A stretch of DNA of 64,000 nt from Dryas octopetala (taxonomy: Eukaryota; Streptophyta; Magnoliopsida; Rosales; Rosaceae), in NCBI GenBank assembly GCA_963921425.1, contig OY992832.1, positions 1,798,001 to 1,862,000 on the forward strand. The letters are read 5' to 3'. The position numbers were made by a program, and so were the translations under genes. Below the pieces are notes generated by a model. The model was given only the letters and a program-made list of their open reading frames with translations. It searched no databases and was not told the origin of the DNA. Shown here in pieces: positions 33,324 through 46,061 of the stretch (position 1 is its first letter; each line of letters begins with the position of its first letter).

Positions 33324-33984
33324 AAGAAGTATCAGAGACGTACAGAGAGAGAGTTGATTTTTGCGACGACGACTATGAGCGGAGTGAGTGAGTGAGTGAG
33401 CGAGAGTATGTTGAGGTATAACAGTATCAAATATAAACGAGAGGCTCGTGGTGCGCCAATCTCAATTCTCAAGCCGAAGGGATCACAATGTTTCGTTGTT
33501 TTCAAACTAACCTGCGCCTAGGGGTGGGCATTTAAACCGCGAACCGGACACACCGAACCAAATTGGGGGTTAAAAAACCGTAAAAATCGTGTTGACCAAA
33601 ACCGGTCAAAGATTGGATCGAATTGGACCGGACCGGTCCTATACGGTTCCGGTTCCGGTTTTGCTTTCCTTGAAGCCGGGCGGGACCGGACCGGACCGTA
33701 TGTGTATAAACATATATATATTTATACCATTTTATATTTTTATACACACATTTATATATATTTTAGATAATAAAATTAATATTAACCTAGTTATATTTTA
33801 GACCCTAAAATATATTTTATATATATCCCTATATGGCCTATATAGTATATTATATATATATAGTACTATATAGTATATAGTTTATAATACTATAGTATAT
33901 CCTAACTTATAATTTTTTTATATATATTATTGTTTACTATAAGACTATACCCTATACCCTAAATGGCCTATGGCCCCTATACTC

Positions 33985-34500
33985 TAAACCCCAATTGAAA
34001 CCCTCAAACCCCAATTAGATTAGTCAATTACAAATTACCAATTTAAACCCCAATTGAAACCCTCAAACCCCAATTAGATTAGTCAATTACAAATTACCAA
34101 TTTAAACCCCAATTGAAACCCTAAAACCCCAATTAGATTAGTCAATTACAAATTACCAATTTAAACCCCAATTGAAACTCTCAAACCCCAATTAGATTAG
34201 TCAATTACAAATTACCAATTTAAACCCCAATTGAAACCCTCAAATCCCAATTAGATTAGTCAATTACAAATTACCAATTTAAACCCCATTTGAAACACTA
34301 ATTATATATTTGATAGTATTATATAGTATATAATTTATAATACTATAGTATATCCTAACTTATAATTTTTTTATGTATATGTTTACTACAAGACTATACC
34401 CTAAATACCCTATACTCTAAACCCCAATTGAAACCCCAATTGAAACCCTCAAACCCCAATTAGATTAGTCAATTACAAATTACCAATTTAAACCCTAATT
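33985..34500. repeat. 59-bp tandem repeat array inside the hAT element
   Basis: About five consecutive units built from AACCCCAATTGAAACCCT, AGATTAGTCAATTACAAATT and ACCAATTT between about 33985 and 34300, with a separate unit at about 34425-34495. Adjacent units differ at only a few positions. Confidence 0.9.
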
Positions 34501-34854
34501 GAAAATTTGAAACACTAATTATATATTTGATAGTACCCATATAATATATAGTTTATAATATTATAGTATATCCTAACTTATAATTTTTGTATGTATATGT
34601 TTATAAGTTTATTATAAGACTATATCATATACCCTAAATACCCTATACTCTAAACCCCAATTAAAACACTAAAATTAAATGAAACCCCAAAATCAAATGA
34701 AACCCCAATTGAAAATTTGAAACCCTCAAAAAGTCAAACCCTAATTACTAATTAGATTAGTCAATTACCAATTTACCCATTTGGCCATTTTTGGCAATTA
34801 CCCTACCCAATTACAGATTACCCCGATCCCCAACCCTAAAGCCCCAATTGATTT

Positions 34855-35580
34855 CTGTCTCACACTCTCACGCATCCAATCTCACTCACCCAGCCAAGTC
34901 TCTGCCTCTCTGACTCTCTCACGCAGCCAGCCAACCAAGTCTCTGCTCTGTCTCTCACTCTCAGCTCTCACACTCATCTCAGGTAACCATCTCTCATCTC
35001 GCATCTCTCATGATCTCATCTAGTCATCTCTGTCTCTCATCTCTCACTCTCACTCGCGAATCGCAGTCAGCTGACTCAACCACTCAAGTCTCTGATCTCG
35101 TCGGCGTCGGCGTCGTCGCAGCGAATCAAAAGCCGTTTCGGTACATCTCGTCGGCGTCGTCTCAGGTAACCATCTCTCTCACTCTCATCTCTCATCTCGC
35201 GTCTCTCTCTGTCAGTTTATCATCTCTGTCTCTCATCTCTCACTCTCTCATCTTGTCATCTCTTTGCAATTTGGGGTTTGATTTCGGGTTTGTGTTTCTA
35301 TTAAGGTTATTCTGTAATTTTTGTGCAATTTTTTTGTTCTTCCTTGCAATTTCGATTTTAAATTAGGGTTTATAGTTAATGACTTAATGTGGGGTTTGAT
35401 TTCAGGTTAGGGTTTACATTAGGGTTATTCTATAATTTTTGTGCAAATTTGTGGTTCTTCCTTGCAATTTTGATTTTAAATTAGGGTTTATAGTTAATTT
35501 GGGGTTTGATTTCGGGTTAGGGTTTACATTAGGGTTATTCTGTAATTTATGTGCAATTTTGTGGTTCTTCCTTGCAAGGG
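34855..35580. repeat. CT-rich blocks and 110-119 bp repeats inside the hAT element
   Basis: TCTCTCATCTCTCACTCTC-type blocks are interrupted twice by TCTCAGGTAACCATCTCTC (34977, 35160), each an intron-donor-like CAG|GTAACC. After this, GGGGTTTGATTTC opens three similar units near 35273, 35392 and 35502. It looks like a decayed leader with an intron, possibly the relic of the transposase gene's 5' region. Confidence 0.6.
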
Positions 35581-36292
35581 TCTTGTGGTGTATTTGATGG
35601 CTGCTGGCAGGGGTTTTATGGTGTATTTGATGGCTGCTGGCAAGGTTTATTTGAAGACAATGAGTGATTTATGGTGTTTGCTGGCTGGGGGATATGAAAT
35701 TTTGTAATTATTGATTAATGGGTTGTTTTGATCCATATTGTGAATCCTCTTTACATATCTGTATACTGTATAAGCAAATTTGTGTTTTATTGTGTTGTGC
35801 TGTGTTTTATTGTGTCAAATTACAGGGTATGTTTGATTGTAGACCATAATATGTCTGGCAGGCCCTTAGCTGCTATTCATGGTCTAGTTTCTGGTTACCA
35901 ATTTGATTTGCTAGCTTGTGGCTTTGTTTTCTCTTGGATTTTAATTTTCTGTCGTTTCTTGAACTGTGGTGCAGTGAAAAGCTTATGAGTGCATGTTAAT
36001 TTGTTATGAAATGAGAAGTGAGAACATGACAGGATGGTATAGTAGTATGGTTGATTATTTTTTGGCCCAAATTTTTAATTGGGCTCAGACTAAAAAGCCC
36101 AAAACAGTAAGGCCCAAAACAGAAACAGTGCACTGGACCGGACCGGAACTGTTACAGTTTGGTTTGGTCCAGTTCTACTGCAACAATTCTCCCACACCGG
36201 CACCGCACCGCACCGTATTGCCCTCTACAGTGCAGTGCCGGTGTAGGGGGAGAACTGGGCCGGACCGCACCGTGCCCACCTCTACCTGCGCC

Positions 36293-37560
36293 TGTGTGGA
36301 TTATGGGCCCTAATTTAGGCCTTTGAGGGTAGTCCATGTTTAGGGCCCAACAGAAGAGAGTGGACATTTGGTTGCCTGTCGGATTCCAACTTTCGGACCG
36401 CATTTTCTACTTGGAATAAATTCATGGATTTTGAGCCCTACTCATATGTTTTTTTGATTCCTAGATTATGGTTCTTGTACTTGTACCCTCAGCCCGACCT
36501 CTAGAGCTTGGTTAGCAAGGCCCAAAGCCATACTTTGGATCCCGAACCATTGGTTTCAAACCTTAAACACTTACCCTAAAACAAACACATTTAAATCACA
36601 TCATATTTAATAAGTAAATCCAACAAATTAATAAATATTTTAAATTAAAATCCTTTCTTTAGAAATGCCACCATCTAGTATTTCTAAAAACCTGGTTGAT
36701 ACGTAAGGATTAAGGAAATACATGAAAACCGCATAGGAGCAGGGGTGTAGCAAAAGCTAGCTAAACGTGGTAGTTGGTACAGGTGAGTGACTGAGTGGTG
36801 ACCCCGGAGGGACCGGAGATAACAAAGTACTCTGTTTTTGTCTCTATTATGGGCTTTGTCTGAGCAGTTGAAGCAATTTAGAGCCGTAATTCATAAAATT
36901 GCCTAGAAAAGAAAAACAAATAATAATGATAATAAAAAATTAAGGAGATGTGGCTGACATATGGGTGACGTGGAGGATATAAATGATTAGAAAAGAAAAG
37001 GGCAAATGGAAATGGTGGTGGTAGATTGAGAGATTAAGCAAAGGGCGTGGTGTGGTGGTCGCTTGCTTTGTTGGAATGTTGGTGTGCCATTCGTTCCACA
37101 TCATTTTCAATGGTAGTAGGTGAGCCTTAGAACTGGTCCTCACAACTTGTATCCATATATATATATATATATATCTCTCTCTCTCTCAAGCTGATATATA
37201 TATATGTGATCGTTTCTTTTGATGTTTATCCTTAGTTTAATTTTTATCGGTATGTGGCATTTTGATTCAACCCACTATAATCTAAAGAACTCTCTTTATC
37301 AATCAACATTGACAACATATGTAAAATACTAAATATATATTAACAAGTGTTCGTGCCTGTAAGTTTATATCGTACGTGGAAGAAGTAAATCAGATACATC
37401 CTCCATCTTATATAATTATATTAATTGTTCCATCATGTATTGCTCGCGTAATAAAGTAATTGTGAGAAATTAACTAATACATCATATATCTTTTATACTA
37501 GAATAATACTTAAATTCTCAATCACCAATTAGCTAGAACCTTCTCATTTTTATATCAGGT
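36293..37560. other. Intergenic DNA
   Basis: No credible coding frame. There is an (AT)n/(CT)n microsatellite at about 37155-37206. Nothing else recognisable. Confidence 0.5.
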
Positions 37561-37566
37561 TGGTGA

Positions 37567-37761
37567 CACTACAAAAAATGTGAGCAAAACACACTTTTTA
37601 TTAGTGGCACAAAATGGGATGACAATTGAAAATTTTAGTCTCTATTGTTCAATTGACATTTATTTTTACTAAAATTGAGACACTTCAGTCTCTATTACCT
37701 AATTATCACCCTATTTGATGCTATTAATAAGAATATACTTTACTCACATTTCTTGTAATTT
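37567..37761. mobile_element. CACTA-like MITE (about 195 bp)
   Basis: Left end CACTACAAAAAATGTGAG. The right end, reverse-complemented, reads AATTACAAGAAATGTGAG, so the inner 14 bp pair well while the outermost bases have decayed. CACTACAAAA(A/G) is the classic CACTA (En/Spm) terminus. A clean 3-bp duplication could not be found. Confidence 0.55.
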
Positions 37762-39037
37762 GATATGTCATATGTGCATAGTTATAATGAGAGATATAAT
37801 TGTTGAAGAGCCTAAGGAGTAAGGTGAGAGAACAAAATATATATATATATATATATATATGCTAATCATGCAGAGAATGAGGTCATGGCGTGCTAGTCTG
37901 GTAGATAGCACATGCATTTATGGAAGGTACGTAATTCTAATGTGACTGGAATAAGGTAAGACTACCTGGGATTAGATTTATAATTTATTGGACAACATAA
38001 ACACCGTCTAAATTAACTCCACGGCATTTTAAGACGCCAGCTAAAATTCTAAGAATGCTAGAAGATGATGAATTGACTTTTTCTTTTTTAATTATCTAAA
38101 TATATATTTATGCGCATTAATAACTTAATTTTCAAATTTCTGCGTGGAACAAGTAATGCAGTATGGTTTTCAGGCTGTCCTTGCATACCCATACCCGGTC
38201 TTTATGGTCAAGTTGCTTTGGTCGATAATTGAGAGTGCAATTAATTACAAATTTTGTTCATTTATTTTATACTTTGTTCATAAAATAAGGTATTGGAGAA
38301 TAAAAATGATTTTTCATTTTAAAAAACAAAGGATACATTTTTTCCAAACAAAATTAGCGTCTGGTATGATCCCCTGTAGCCTTTGGGCAATATGGCCACT
38401 GCACCATGGTGATATAGCCCAGAATTCCTGTCTAATTATAATCTAAAAACTACTAGAAAACAAGTATTTTTTTTTGGTAATAAAACAACTACTTTTCAGA
38501 AAATATAGAAATATCGTTTTTAAAGTTTCAAAATAATAGAGGTCCTAATGTTCTATTCCATCAATTTACTAACACAAACAATTTTGAGATTAAATATTAG
38601 ACATGTTTTAAATTTTACCGAAAACTAACAATATAACCCCAAATTTTCAAATTGCACCGTATTGATTTTAGTCATCAACAATTTGGACCATTAAACGGAG
38701 AGAGAAGCAAAAGTCGTTTGACAAAAGGTCTGAAACGGCTTTTGAGAAATAATATATTTCTCTTATGTTGACTTTGAGGTTTTATAAGGATAATGAACCG
38801 AGTAGTTTCGTTGAATTTTAGAAAATATATATAGATATTTGAGATATCATTTTATGAACCATTCAACATCCATCTTAATTTGCTGGTTATATAATTAAAA
38901 TGGGAGAGTAATACGACTTAATTTACACTTCTTTAATTAAATGACTAAGCAATCAGCTGCTCCCTCAAATTCTTCAACGCAATTATATATATATATACAC
39001 AAGCTCTTTCTATTGTGGTATACCTCAACTTAATTAT
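37762..39037. other. Intergenic DNA
   Basis: AT-rich with an (AT)n run near 37838. No coding frame or recognisable repeat. Confidence 0.5.
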
Positions 39038-39362
39038 GTTGAGGTATGACCTTGTTGGGGCTTATACGAGTCGTTTTGTATCGATCCGAACCATTCATTT
39101 TTTACATCTTCATTGATAGATTATCCTTGCAAAAAATTAGCCAAATCGAAAATTATTTGCCTATCTAACTTTGATCAAACAAATTGACGGTTTCATCGAA
39201 AATATTTGATTCGTCCATTTGTTTGATCAAATTTAGATAGGCAAATGATTTTCTATTTGGTTAATTTTTTGCAAGGATGATCTATCAATGGAAATGTAAA
39301 AATTAAATGGTTCGGATCGACACAAAACGACTCGTGTGGGTCTCAATAGGGTATACCTCAAC
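39038..39362. mobile_element. Foldback MITE with about 130-bp inverted arms
   Basis: Arm 1 runs about 39038-39187 and arm 2 about 39224-39362. Both contain ACGAGTCGTTTTGT, CGATCCGAACCAT, CCTTGCAAAAAATTA and TTTGCCTATCTAA in opposite orientations with few differences. The ends are GTTGAGGTAT and its complement. A single-stranded copy would fold into one long hairpin. No coding capacity. Confidence 0.85.
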
Positions 39363-39412
39363 ATATATATATATATCTCTATGTCCTTTTTTTTGGTTTG
39401 TTTATTTATTAA

Positions 39413-39455
39413 GACATGTCTTAAGTTTTTTTGGCCACTAGACACGTCTTAAGTT
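39413..39455 (-). repeat. Micro-insertion with 15-bp direct repeats
   Basis: GACATGTCTTAAGTT (39413-39427) recurs as GACACGTCTTAAGTT (39441-39455). The 13 bp between read TAGTGGCCAAAAA on the minus strand. Confidence 0.45.
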
Positions 39456-40122
39456 CAACTTGTAAGATGAGTGCAGGGGTAGTTAATTTGACTTCAAATT
39501 CTCTATTGCCACTAACTAGCTGTTTTAATTTTGTAGAAGATATGTCAAGCTGGAATCCCCCAATCCACTCCAAATAAAAATTCTAAGTTTGAATTCTCCT
39601 GTCCTCCCCAAATATATACATGAAAAATACATTTTTGATTATCACATAGTTTAATATATGTTATATATGTTACCAAATCAAGAATTTAGATTACACATAT
39701 AATAAGAATTTGCATAACTGATAATGCAGACTGCTAATTTTCTGAATTTATATAACTGTGTCAAACTATTCCAGAATTTTAAATTTATACTACTGCTATC
39801 AGGGAGAGGGAGAGAAAGAGTCATTGTTAATGCAGGCCAATTCCAAAGCGACAAAACAATCCAAAGCCACTGAATACAAAAGAGTCATAGTTACTGCACG
39901 CACTACAAATTATTCCATAAAAATTTCAGAAAATGTCTTTTTCTTTTTTGTTTTTAATCATCTTTTTTTTTTTAATTAAAGAAAAAATTATGAACAAACT
40001 ACATTATTGATTACTTATATATATCTTTCTTGGTCAAGTTAAGCCAGATCGATTTCTTCCATAGTTGATGGGCTTGTTGAGAAAAATATCAAACAGCTTA
40101 TGGCCATAATGAGGCTTAAATT

Positions 40123-40175
40123 TTCTAATGTAGAGTTTTTTTTTTTTTTTTTGAGAAAATTCTAATGTAGAGTTT
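40123..40175 (-). repeat. Micro-insertion with 16-bp direct repeats
   Basis: TTCTAATGTAGAGTTT is repeated exactly at 40123-40138 and 40160-40175. The 21 bp between read, on the minus strand, TTTTCTC followed by 14 A. Confidence 0.65.
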
Positions 40176-41860
40176 AGATTCATTTCTTCTTTTGATAGGA
40201 CGTACAAACCAATATTAATTCGTGATACAAATTAATAACGGCATGGAATAGAAGTTGTTGCTTTTCCAACAACGTATTAAACACCCAAGTCAGCAAACCA
40301 TTAAGGCATTAAGGCAATAACTCTTCCATTTGACTACTCCAATTGCAATAAAGGCAATAATTGGTCTCTCAATGAACTGAATCACTTTTGGAAATACAAG
40401 ATTAACTGCTTTTGTCTCATCATTCAGGCTCGTGAATTGGAGAAACTATTCCCTACATGGCTACATTCCATGCATTGTACAGGATTTCAATAACAATCGA
40501 TTAGGCTATATTTATTCTAACCCAATGCACCGAATTTATGCAAGGAAGATTGGAAGAATTATATGTAGCCTAATACTTCTAAAATTGTTACTTCTTGTCT
40601 CTTATAACCAAACAATAATTTTTCAGAAAATACCCGGCTATTCATTAAAAGGGCATCAACCACAACATCAGCTATTTTGCTCATCATCTTTAAAAAGATT
40701 TTAGTGCGGAATTTTCTAATAAAATATGATATGGTAAAAGGGTGAAACAACTAGATAAAATTTAAAAACAGAAAAAACTTTTAGCGAAAACAACTCTATT
40801 TCATTATTCAACAAATTTTATTTAGTTTATTTATGATGAACAACTTTATTTTTTTTTATTTGAGCAGAAAAATTGAATTTAAGACATATTATAGTATTAA
40901 GAAAATAAATACTATTAAATTAATAGCTAGTTAATAATTTTATTTATTTTATTTTAAAAAATTAATGTATAAATGCCATATGATAAATGAAGGGGTAACA
41001 ATGCACAATGATTCAGATAACTTAATCGAAAAATATGCAAATTTAAACCTTGTAAAAGTATAGTTACATATATACAATTTATTAGTTGTGCACTTACGCA
41101 CCATGTCCCAAGATTTAAAAAAAAAAACAAAAAACAAAAAACTCATTTCAAGTCGGGAAGATTAAACCCGTGCTTTGTTCTCTCTCCTCCGCATTGAAAG
41201 TCGGTGGCACAATCTCACTCGAAATTGGTGCTCCTTTGAGCTATGACGTCTCAAATACAAGGTTTTTGCCTCGATCTTCCCCCTTTTTGTTTATCCCTCC
41301 TCTTCCATTTTTCTTTTAATCTCACTCCAAAACCTAAACAAAGCCTTAACCCTAAAATTGCTATGTTCATCATTTGATTTCCACTTGCTCCCAGTCTCCT
41401 CTACCTCTTCCTTTCCCTCATGCTCTATATTATTTCCATCTCTGCATTCACCTGCTTTGTGCTCCTCCCCCCTTTTATGATTCAACATCATGTTTGGGCT
41501 TATGCAGTGGCTTCTCCTAAACGCTCGTTGTTGCATATCAATCGAAAAGTGTGTAGAGTCATTTCAACTCATGTGTGCATACCACTTCCTTCCACAATTC
41601 ATTTTAAGTTTTTCTTCTTGTGAGTTTGTCTTGCTTACAGTTGTTCTTCGAGCAGAGACCACAGTTTCTCAACAATGTTGCTGTGTTTGATTTTGAGAAT
41701 GTTTATATTTTCTTTTGTGGGAGTGTCACTTAACAAATTAACTCATTTTTATCTTAGGATATAATTTTGTAGGTTGCTAGATATGTACTCATCCCATGGA
41801 AACATTGGCACAATAGTCGGCCTCAATCTTACATTACAATTTTCATGGCGTCATATATAT
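40176..41860. other. Intergenic DNA
   Basis: AT-rich up to about 41150, then more balanced. I could not support a gene in 41160-41760 in spite of several short open frames. Confidence 0.5.
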
Positions 41861-41865
41861 ATATA

Positions 41866-42328
41866 TATAATTATATGAGCAAATTATCTGTAAGTACCTC
41901 AATTATACACTGATTTTCAATTTAATACCTCGACTTTCAAAATTTGACAAAAAATACCTCAATTTACTGTTTGGTTACTAAATTACTGTTTGGTACTGCT
42001 TCTTAAAATTACTTTTATTTAGTAGCGCTTTTATCAGAAACGCTTATGTTAAGAAGCACATATAAATTTTTATAAAACTTCTAAGTTATTTATGCAAAAG
42101 CAGTTGAAAGTGTTTCTTGAGAAAGCACCTGTCAGGTGCTTCTCAAAAAACCCCTTAAAAGTGCTTTTATAACTCAAAAGCACTTCTAATTATTTTTGCC
42201 AAACGCTATCAAAAGCGCTTTTACTAATTTGAAAGCGCTTTTGACAATTTTAAAAGCAGTGCCAAACGGACAAAATCAGTGTATAATTGAGGTGCTTACA
42301 AAATTAGAGATAATTTGCTCTAATTATA
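41866..42328. mobile_element. MITE with about 55-bp inverted repeats (outer element)
   Basis: Left arm (41866-41925) and right arm (42273-42328) share GAGCAAATTATCT, CCTCAATTATACACTGATTTT in opposite orientation. It ends about 500 bp before the C4H start codon. A target duplication is not resolvable in the TA-rich flank. Confidence 0.75.
41988..42267. mobile_element. Second MITE nested in the outer one
   Basis: Ends GTTTGGTACTGCTTCTTAAAATT and (reverse complement of the right end) GTTTGGCACTGCTTTTAAAATT pair with a few differences. The interior is itself largely palindromic around AAAAGCGCTTTT and AGCACCTGTCAGGTGCT. Confidence 0.7.
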
Positions 42329-42552
42329 TTAAAGAAAAAACCAATCAAGTGTTGGTGTTCATGACAGCATCATTAGCATAATGATCCTTAAGCAACCACG
42401 GCACTAGTGACACTAACGTACATAGCCACTGTATTCCATCACCGCCAACGCTGACGTGTCAAAATACCAGTGGTTTTATTTCACACACTGAATTGTGGTG
42501 GCTCCACAGCAGATCAAAACAGGAAAAAGTTGACATCTTCGTGCAGACGTTT

Positions 42553-42738
42553 ACCTACCCGCCTCGCTTCACCTACTCCCAGCTCAAAAACCCCCACGCC
42601 CCCCTCACTCTCCGTTAGTTACATCTAACGCCGTCAAAGTCCACCATCCACCCACGCCTTTACGGCCTTCACCCACCCCCAACATGACCACACAATTCAC
42701 CTAACGTGCGCGGGTCGTCAATCTCACGGCCTATAAAA
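42553..42738 (+). promoter_or_regulatory. C4H core promoter with AC elements and TATA box
   Basis: ACCTACC (42553-42559), ACCTACT (42571-42577) and ACCTAAC (42699-42705) match the AC/PAL-box motifs bound by MYB factors of the phenylpropanoid pathway. TATAAAA (42732-42738) lies about 100 bp before the ATG. Identity is by motif only, but the association with a lignin-pathway gene makes it convincing. Confidence 0.7.
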
Positions 42739-42837
42739 TCCCAATCCCAATCCCAACCTACACCCAAAACCACCTCACTGACTCACTCATCACACCCACA
42801 ACTCCCTTCCATTTTGCTTGCCGCACCCACCGCCGCA

Positions 42838-45800
42838 ATGGATCTCCTCCTCTTGGAGAAGACTCTACTAGCTCTCTTCTTGGCCGTGGTCTTAGCCATA
42901 ACCATCTCCAAGCTACGCGGCAAGAAATTCAAACTCCCTCCGGGTCCCATACCCGTACCCGTATTTGGAAACTGGCTCCAAGTCGGTGACGATTTAAACC
43001 ACCGAAATCTGACCGACATGGCTAAAAAATTCGGCGACATGTTCTTGCTCCGAATGGGCCAACGCAACCTGGTGGTCGTGTCATCCCCCGACCTGGCCAA
43101 AGAGGTGCTCCACACCCAGGGGGTGGAATTCGGGTCCCGGACCCGAAACGTGGTGTTCGACATCTTCACGGGCAAGGGGCAAGACATGGTGTTCACGGTG
43201 TACGGCGAGCACTGGCGGAAGATGCGGCGAATCATGACCGTCCCTTTTTTCACGAACAAGGTGGTGCAGCAGTACAGGGAGGGTTGGGAGATGGAGGCCG
43301 CGGCGGTTGTGGAGGACGTGAAGAAGAACCCGGAGGCGGCGACCAATGGGACGGTGCTGAGGAGGCGGCTGCAGCTTATGATGTACAACAACATGTACCG
43401 GATCATGTTCGATAGAAGGTTCGAGAGCGAGGACGACCCCCTCTTTGTCAAGCTCAAGGGCTTGAATGGAGAGAGGAGTCGCTTGGCTCAGAGCTTTGAT
43501 TATAATTATGGCGATTTTATTCCCATTTTGAGGCCCTTTTTGAGAGGTTACTTGAAGATCTGCAAGGAGGTTAAGGAGAGGAGGCTTCAGCTCTTCAAGG
43601 ACTATTTTGTTGATGAAAGGAAGTAAGTTCATTTTTTTTCTTTTTCTGGGTTAATTATTAATACGGATAATAAAAATTGATGAAACAGTTGATAAATATA
43701 TATACACTAAACATGGAAACAAAATCTTTTAAAATTTGAAAATTTAAAATATTAGATTTGGATTTTAGTGGTAGAGCACTTTACCCGTCACCTACATGCC
43801 ATGTTGAAACTGATTTTTTGTTGTTGTCCTTTTTCAGTTTTAATATATGAAGTTTTAATGATTAATCATGTCATATTAGTTGCATGACCCTGTCGGGCCC
43901 GTCCTAAGGAATAATGGAGAAAATTTATTTTTCTTGTATCATGAAAATTTTGTTGTTTTGACTTTCTAGCTATGCCTATGCGTGTGAATGCTTTTGAATT
44001 TTACAAAAATATAGAATGAGAATATTTAAAGGGTTTCTTTAATCTAAATAATATTTATTTTTTATTTAATTTGTGAACAGGAAGCTTTCAAGCACAAAGA
44101 GTACAAGCAATGAAGGGTTGAAGTGTGCGATAGACCATATTTTGGACGCGCAGCAGAAGGGAGAGATCAACGAGGACAACGTCCTTTACATTGTTGAGAA
44201 CATTAACGTTGCCGGTAAGTGGCCCCCACAATCAAACATGAAACATGAAACTTGAACTTTTACTAATAGAGAATCAGAGATTGCAATTACACCTAAAAAT
44301 AGAATGAACAGTTCCTTCTCTAGCTCTAACAAAAAAATCAAATCTTTATAAAGAAAAACCTATATATAACGGGTTATACACCCTATACTTTCATAATAAG
44401 TAGCCACCTCATTAGCATGTGAAGAGATATTATGATATTATAAATTTATACACCCGTTACAATAAATATAAACAAATAACAAGTTTTTAACCAAATAGAT
44501 GAACAAATAAATTAACATCAACCTTTTATAGGATTGCATGATAAGTCTTGTATGGAAATATTATCTTGGTTAATGTACTATGGTTAAGTCAATTTTTGTT
44601 AAAATTATGGTTTATATTGACAGTCACATGTGTGACCAGAAAACATTACTCAATTTTGTTTCTTAATTATTCCTGAGCGAGAGGTATAATGGGGAACACA
44701 AAATAACGGTCTCCGTTATACAAATACGTGTGCAAAAATCACAATCCTTTATGCATTAACGATTTATAATGGCAAGCCTACAAGTTAGGTGGCCTCTGTT
44801 ACTGATTTTATTGTGTGGGTCGGGTCATCTTTACTCCTATAATAAATTCAATTGAATCATTCTGTGGGTTGGGTATTCCTATGCTAGTGGCTAGTGGCCA
44901 GTGGTTTGACATGGGGGATGCCCTGATGGAGGCCACGTGAGCATACATACTGTTTTAAGGGTCCAAAGTCTACTCTTTAAGTTAGACGGTTAGACGGTTA
45001 GACCAAACAAGTCAGATTTTGAGGATATACTTTTTGAACTAATAATTTTTAAAATAATAATAATAATAATAATTTACTTTCTTGTGAACAATGATATATC
45101 AACCCAAACCATTGGTTGTCCGGCACTTTCTTTTTCAAATTTTTTGCATATTCTAATGGACTTCCTTGTAATGATAGAAACCCACTTATCCTCTATTTCA
45201 ACTTCATATTCTAATTCGGCACTCTTTCTTCTCGCCAACCCCTGACATTGACATGCCAGCATGGTTGGTCATGATGGAAATCGCCATCTTGCAAAGTTGT
45301 AATGGATAATATTTTCCAAAGTTTATTCGAGAACACAATGTTTAGGTTGTTAGACAGTAAATCTGAACTACGAAAGAATTAATTTAATTAATAATAATTC
45401 ACGGTTTGAAAAACTTAATTGGGGTATTTATATTTGTGCTAAAAGATGTGCTATACATTTTTCAGCAATTGAAACGACACTATGGTCAATTGAGTGGGGC
45501 ATTGCGGAGCTTGTGAACCACCCTGAAATCCAGAAGAAGCTGAGGGATGAGCTTGACACAGTGCTCGGACGCGGTGTTCAAATCACAGAACCTGACACTT
45601 ACAAACTACCATACCTTCAGGCTGTGATCAAAGAGACTCTAAGGCTTCGCATGGCAATTCCCCTCCTTGTCCCCCACATGAATCTCCACGATGCAAAGCT
45701 TGGCGGCTATGACATTCCGGCTGAAAGCAAGATCTTGGTCAATGCATGGTGGCTGGCAAACAACCCTGCCCTCTGGAAGAAGCCTGAAGAGTTCAGACCT

Positions 45801-46061
45801 GAGAGGTTCTTGGAGGAAGAGTCAAAGGTTGAGGCCAATGGTAATGACTTCAGGTACCTTCCCTTTGGTGTTGGGAGAAGAAGCTGTCCTGGGATTATTT
45901 TGGCACTGCCAATTCTTGGGATTACTTTGGGACGTATGGTCCAGAACTTTGAGCTCTTGCCTCCTCCAGGACAGTCCAAGCTGGACACCACAGAGAAAGG
46001 TGGCCAATTCAGCCTGCACATATTGAAGCACTCCACCATTGTTCTAAAGCCAAGGTCATAA
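42838..46061 (+). CDS. C4H: trans-Cinnamate 4-hydroxylase (CYP73A)
   Basis: Three exons: 42838-43622, 44081-44214, 45466-46061 (phases 2 and 1), giving 504 residues, the normal CYP73A length. It catalyses the second step of the phenylpropanoid pathway, cinnamate to p-coumarate, on the ER with a P450 reductase. Seen: N-terminal membrane anchor ([20 protein letters not shown]), proline hinge [36 protein letters not shown]-helix AAIETT (about 306-311), ExxR in KETLRLR, FRPERF, and haem loop [11 protein letters not shown] with the Cys near 446. Two introns at these places are usual in the family. An in-frame GTG at 42706 is not the start: it lies upstream of the TATA box. Intact and very probably functional. 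Confidence 0.97.

Larger units (their letters stand above)
33519..36284. mobile_element. Non-autonomous hAT (Ac-type) transposon, 2,766 bp
   Basis: Ends TAGGGGTGGGCA and TGCCCACCTCTA are inverted repeats with one mismatch, flanked by a perfect 8-bp duplication CCTGCGCC (33511-33518, 36285-36292). Subterminal regions on both sides are rich in ACCGGACCGG and CGGTTCCGG motifs (33600-33700, 36130-36270), as expected for hAT transposase binding sites. No transposase frame of useful length. The interior holds a 59-bp tandem array, CT-rich blocks and a third repeat set. Confidence 0.93.

Noticed and set aside
33985-34300. Regular 59-bp repeats suggesting a CRISPR array
   Set aside because: Units are head-to-tail without unique spacers, in a plant hAT element; an ordinary tandem repeat.
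42706-42837. N-terminal extension of C4H from a GTG codon
   Set aside because: It lies before the TATA box, and CYP73A proteins start at the MDLLLLEK Met.
45074-45262. Minus-strand 62-codon frame in C4H intron 2
   Set aside because: No recognisable motif, no splice context and intronic position; chance frame.
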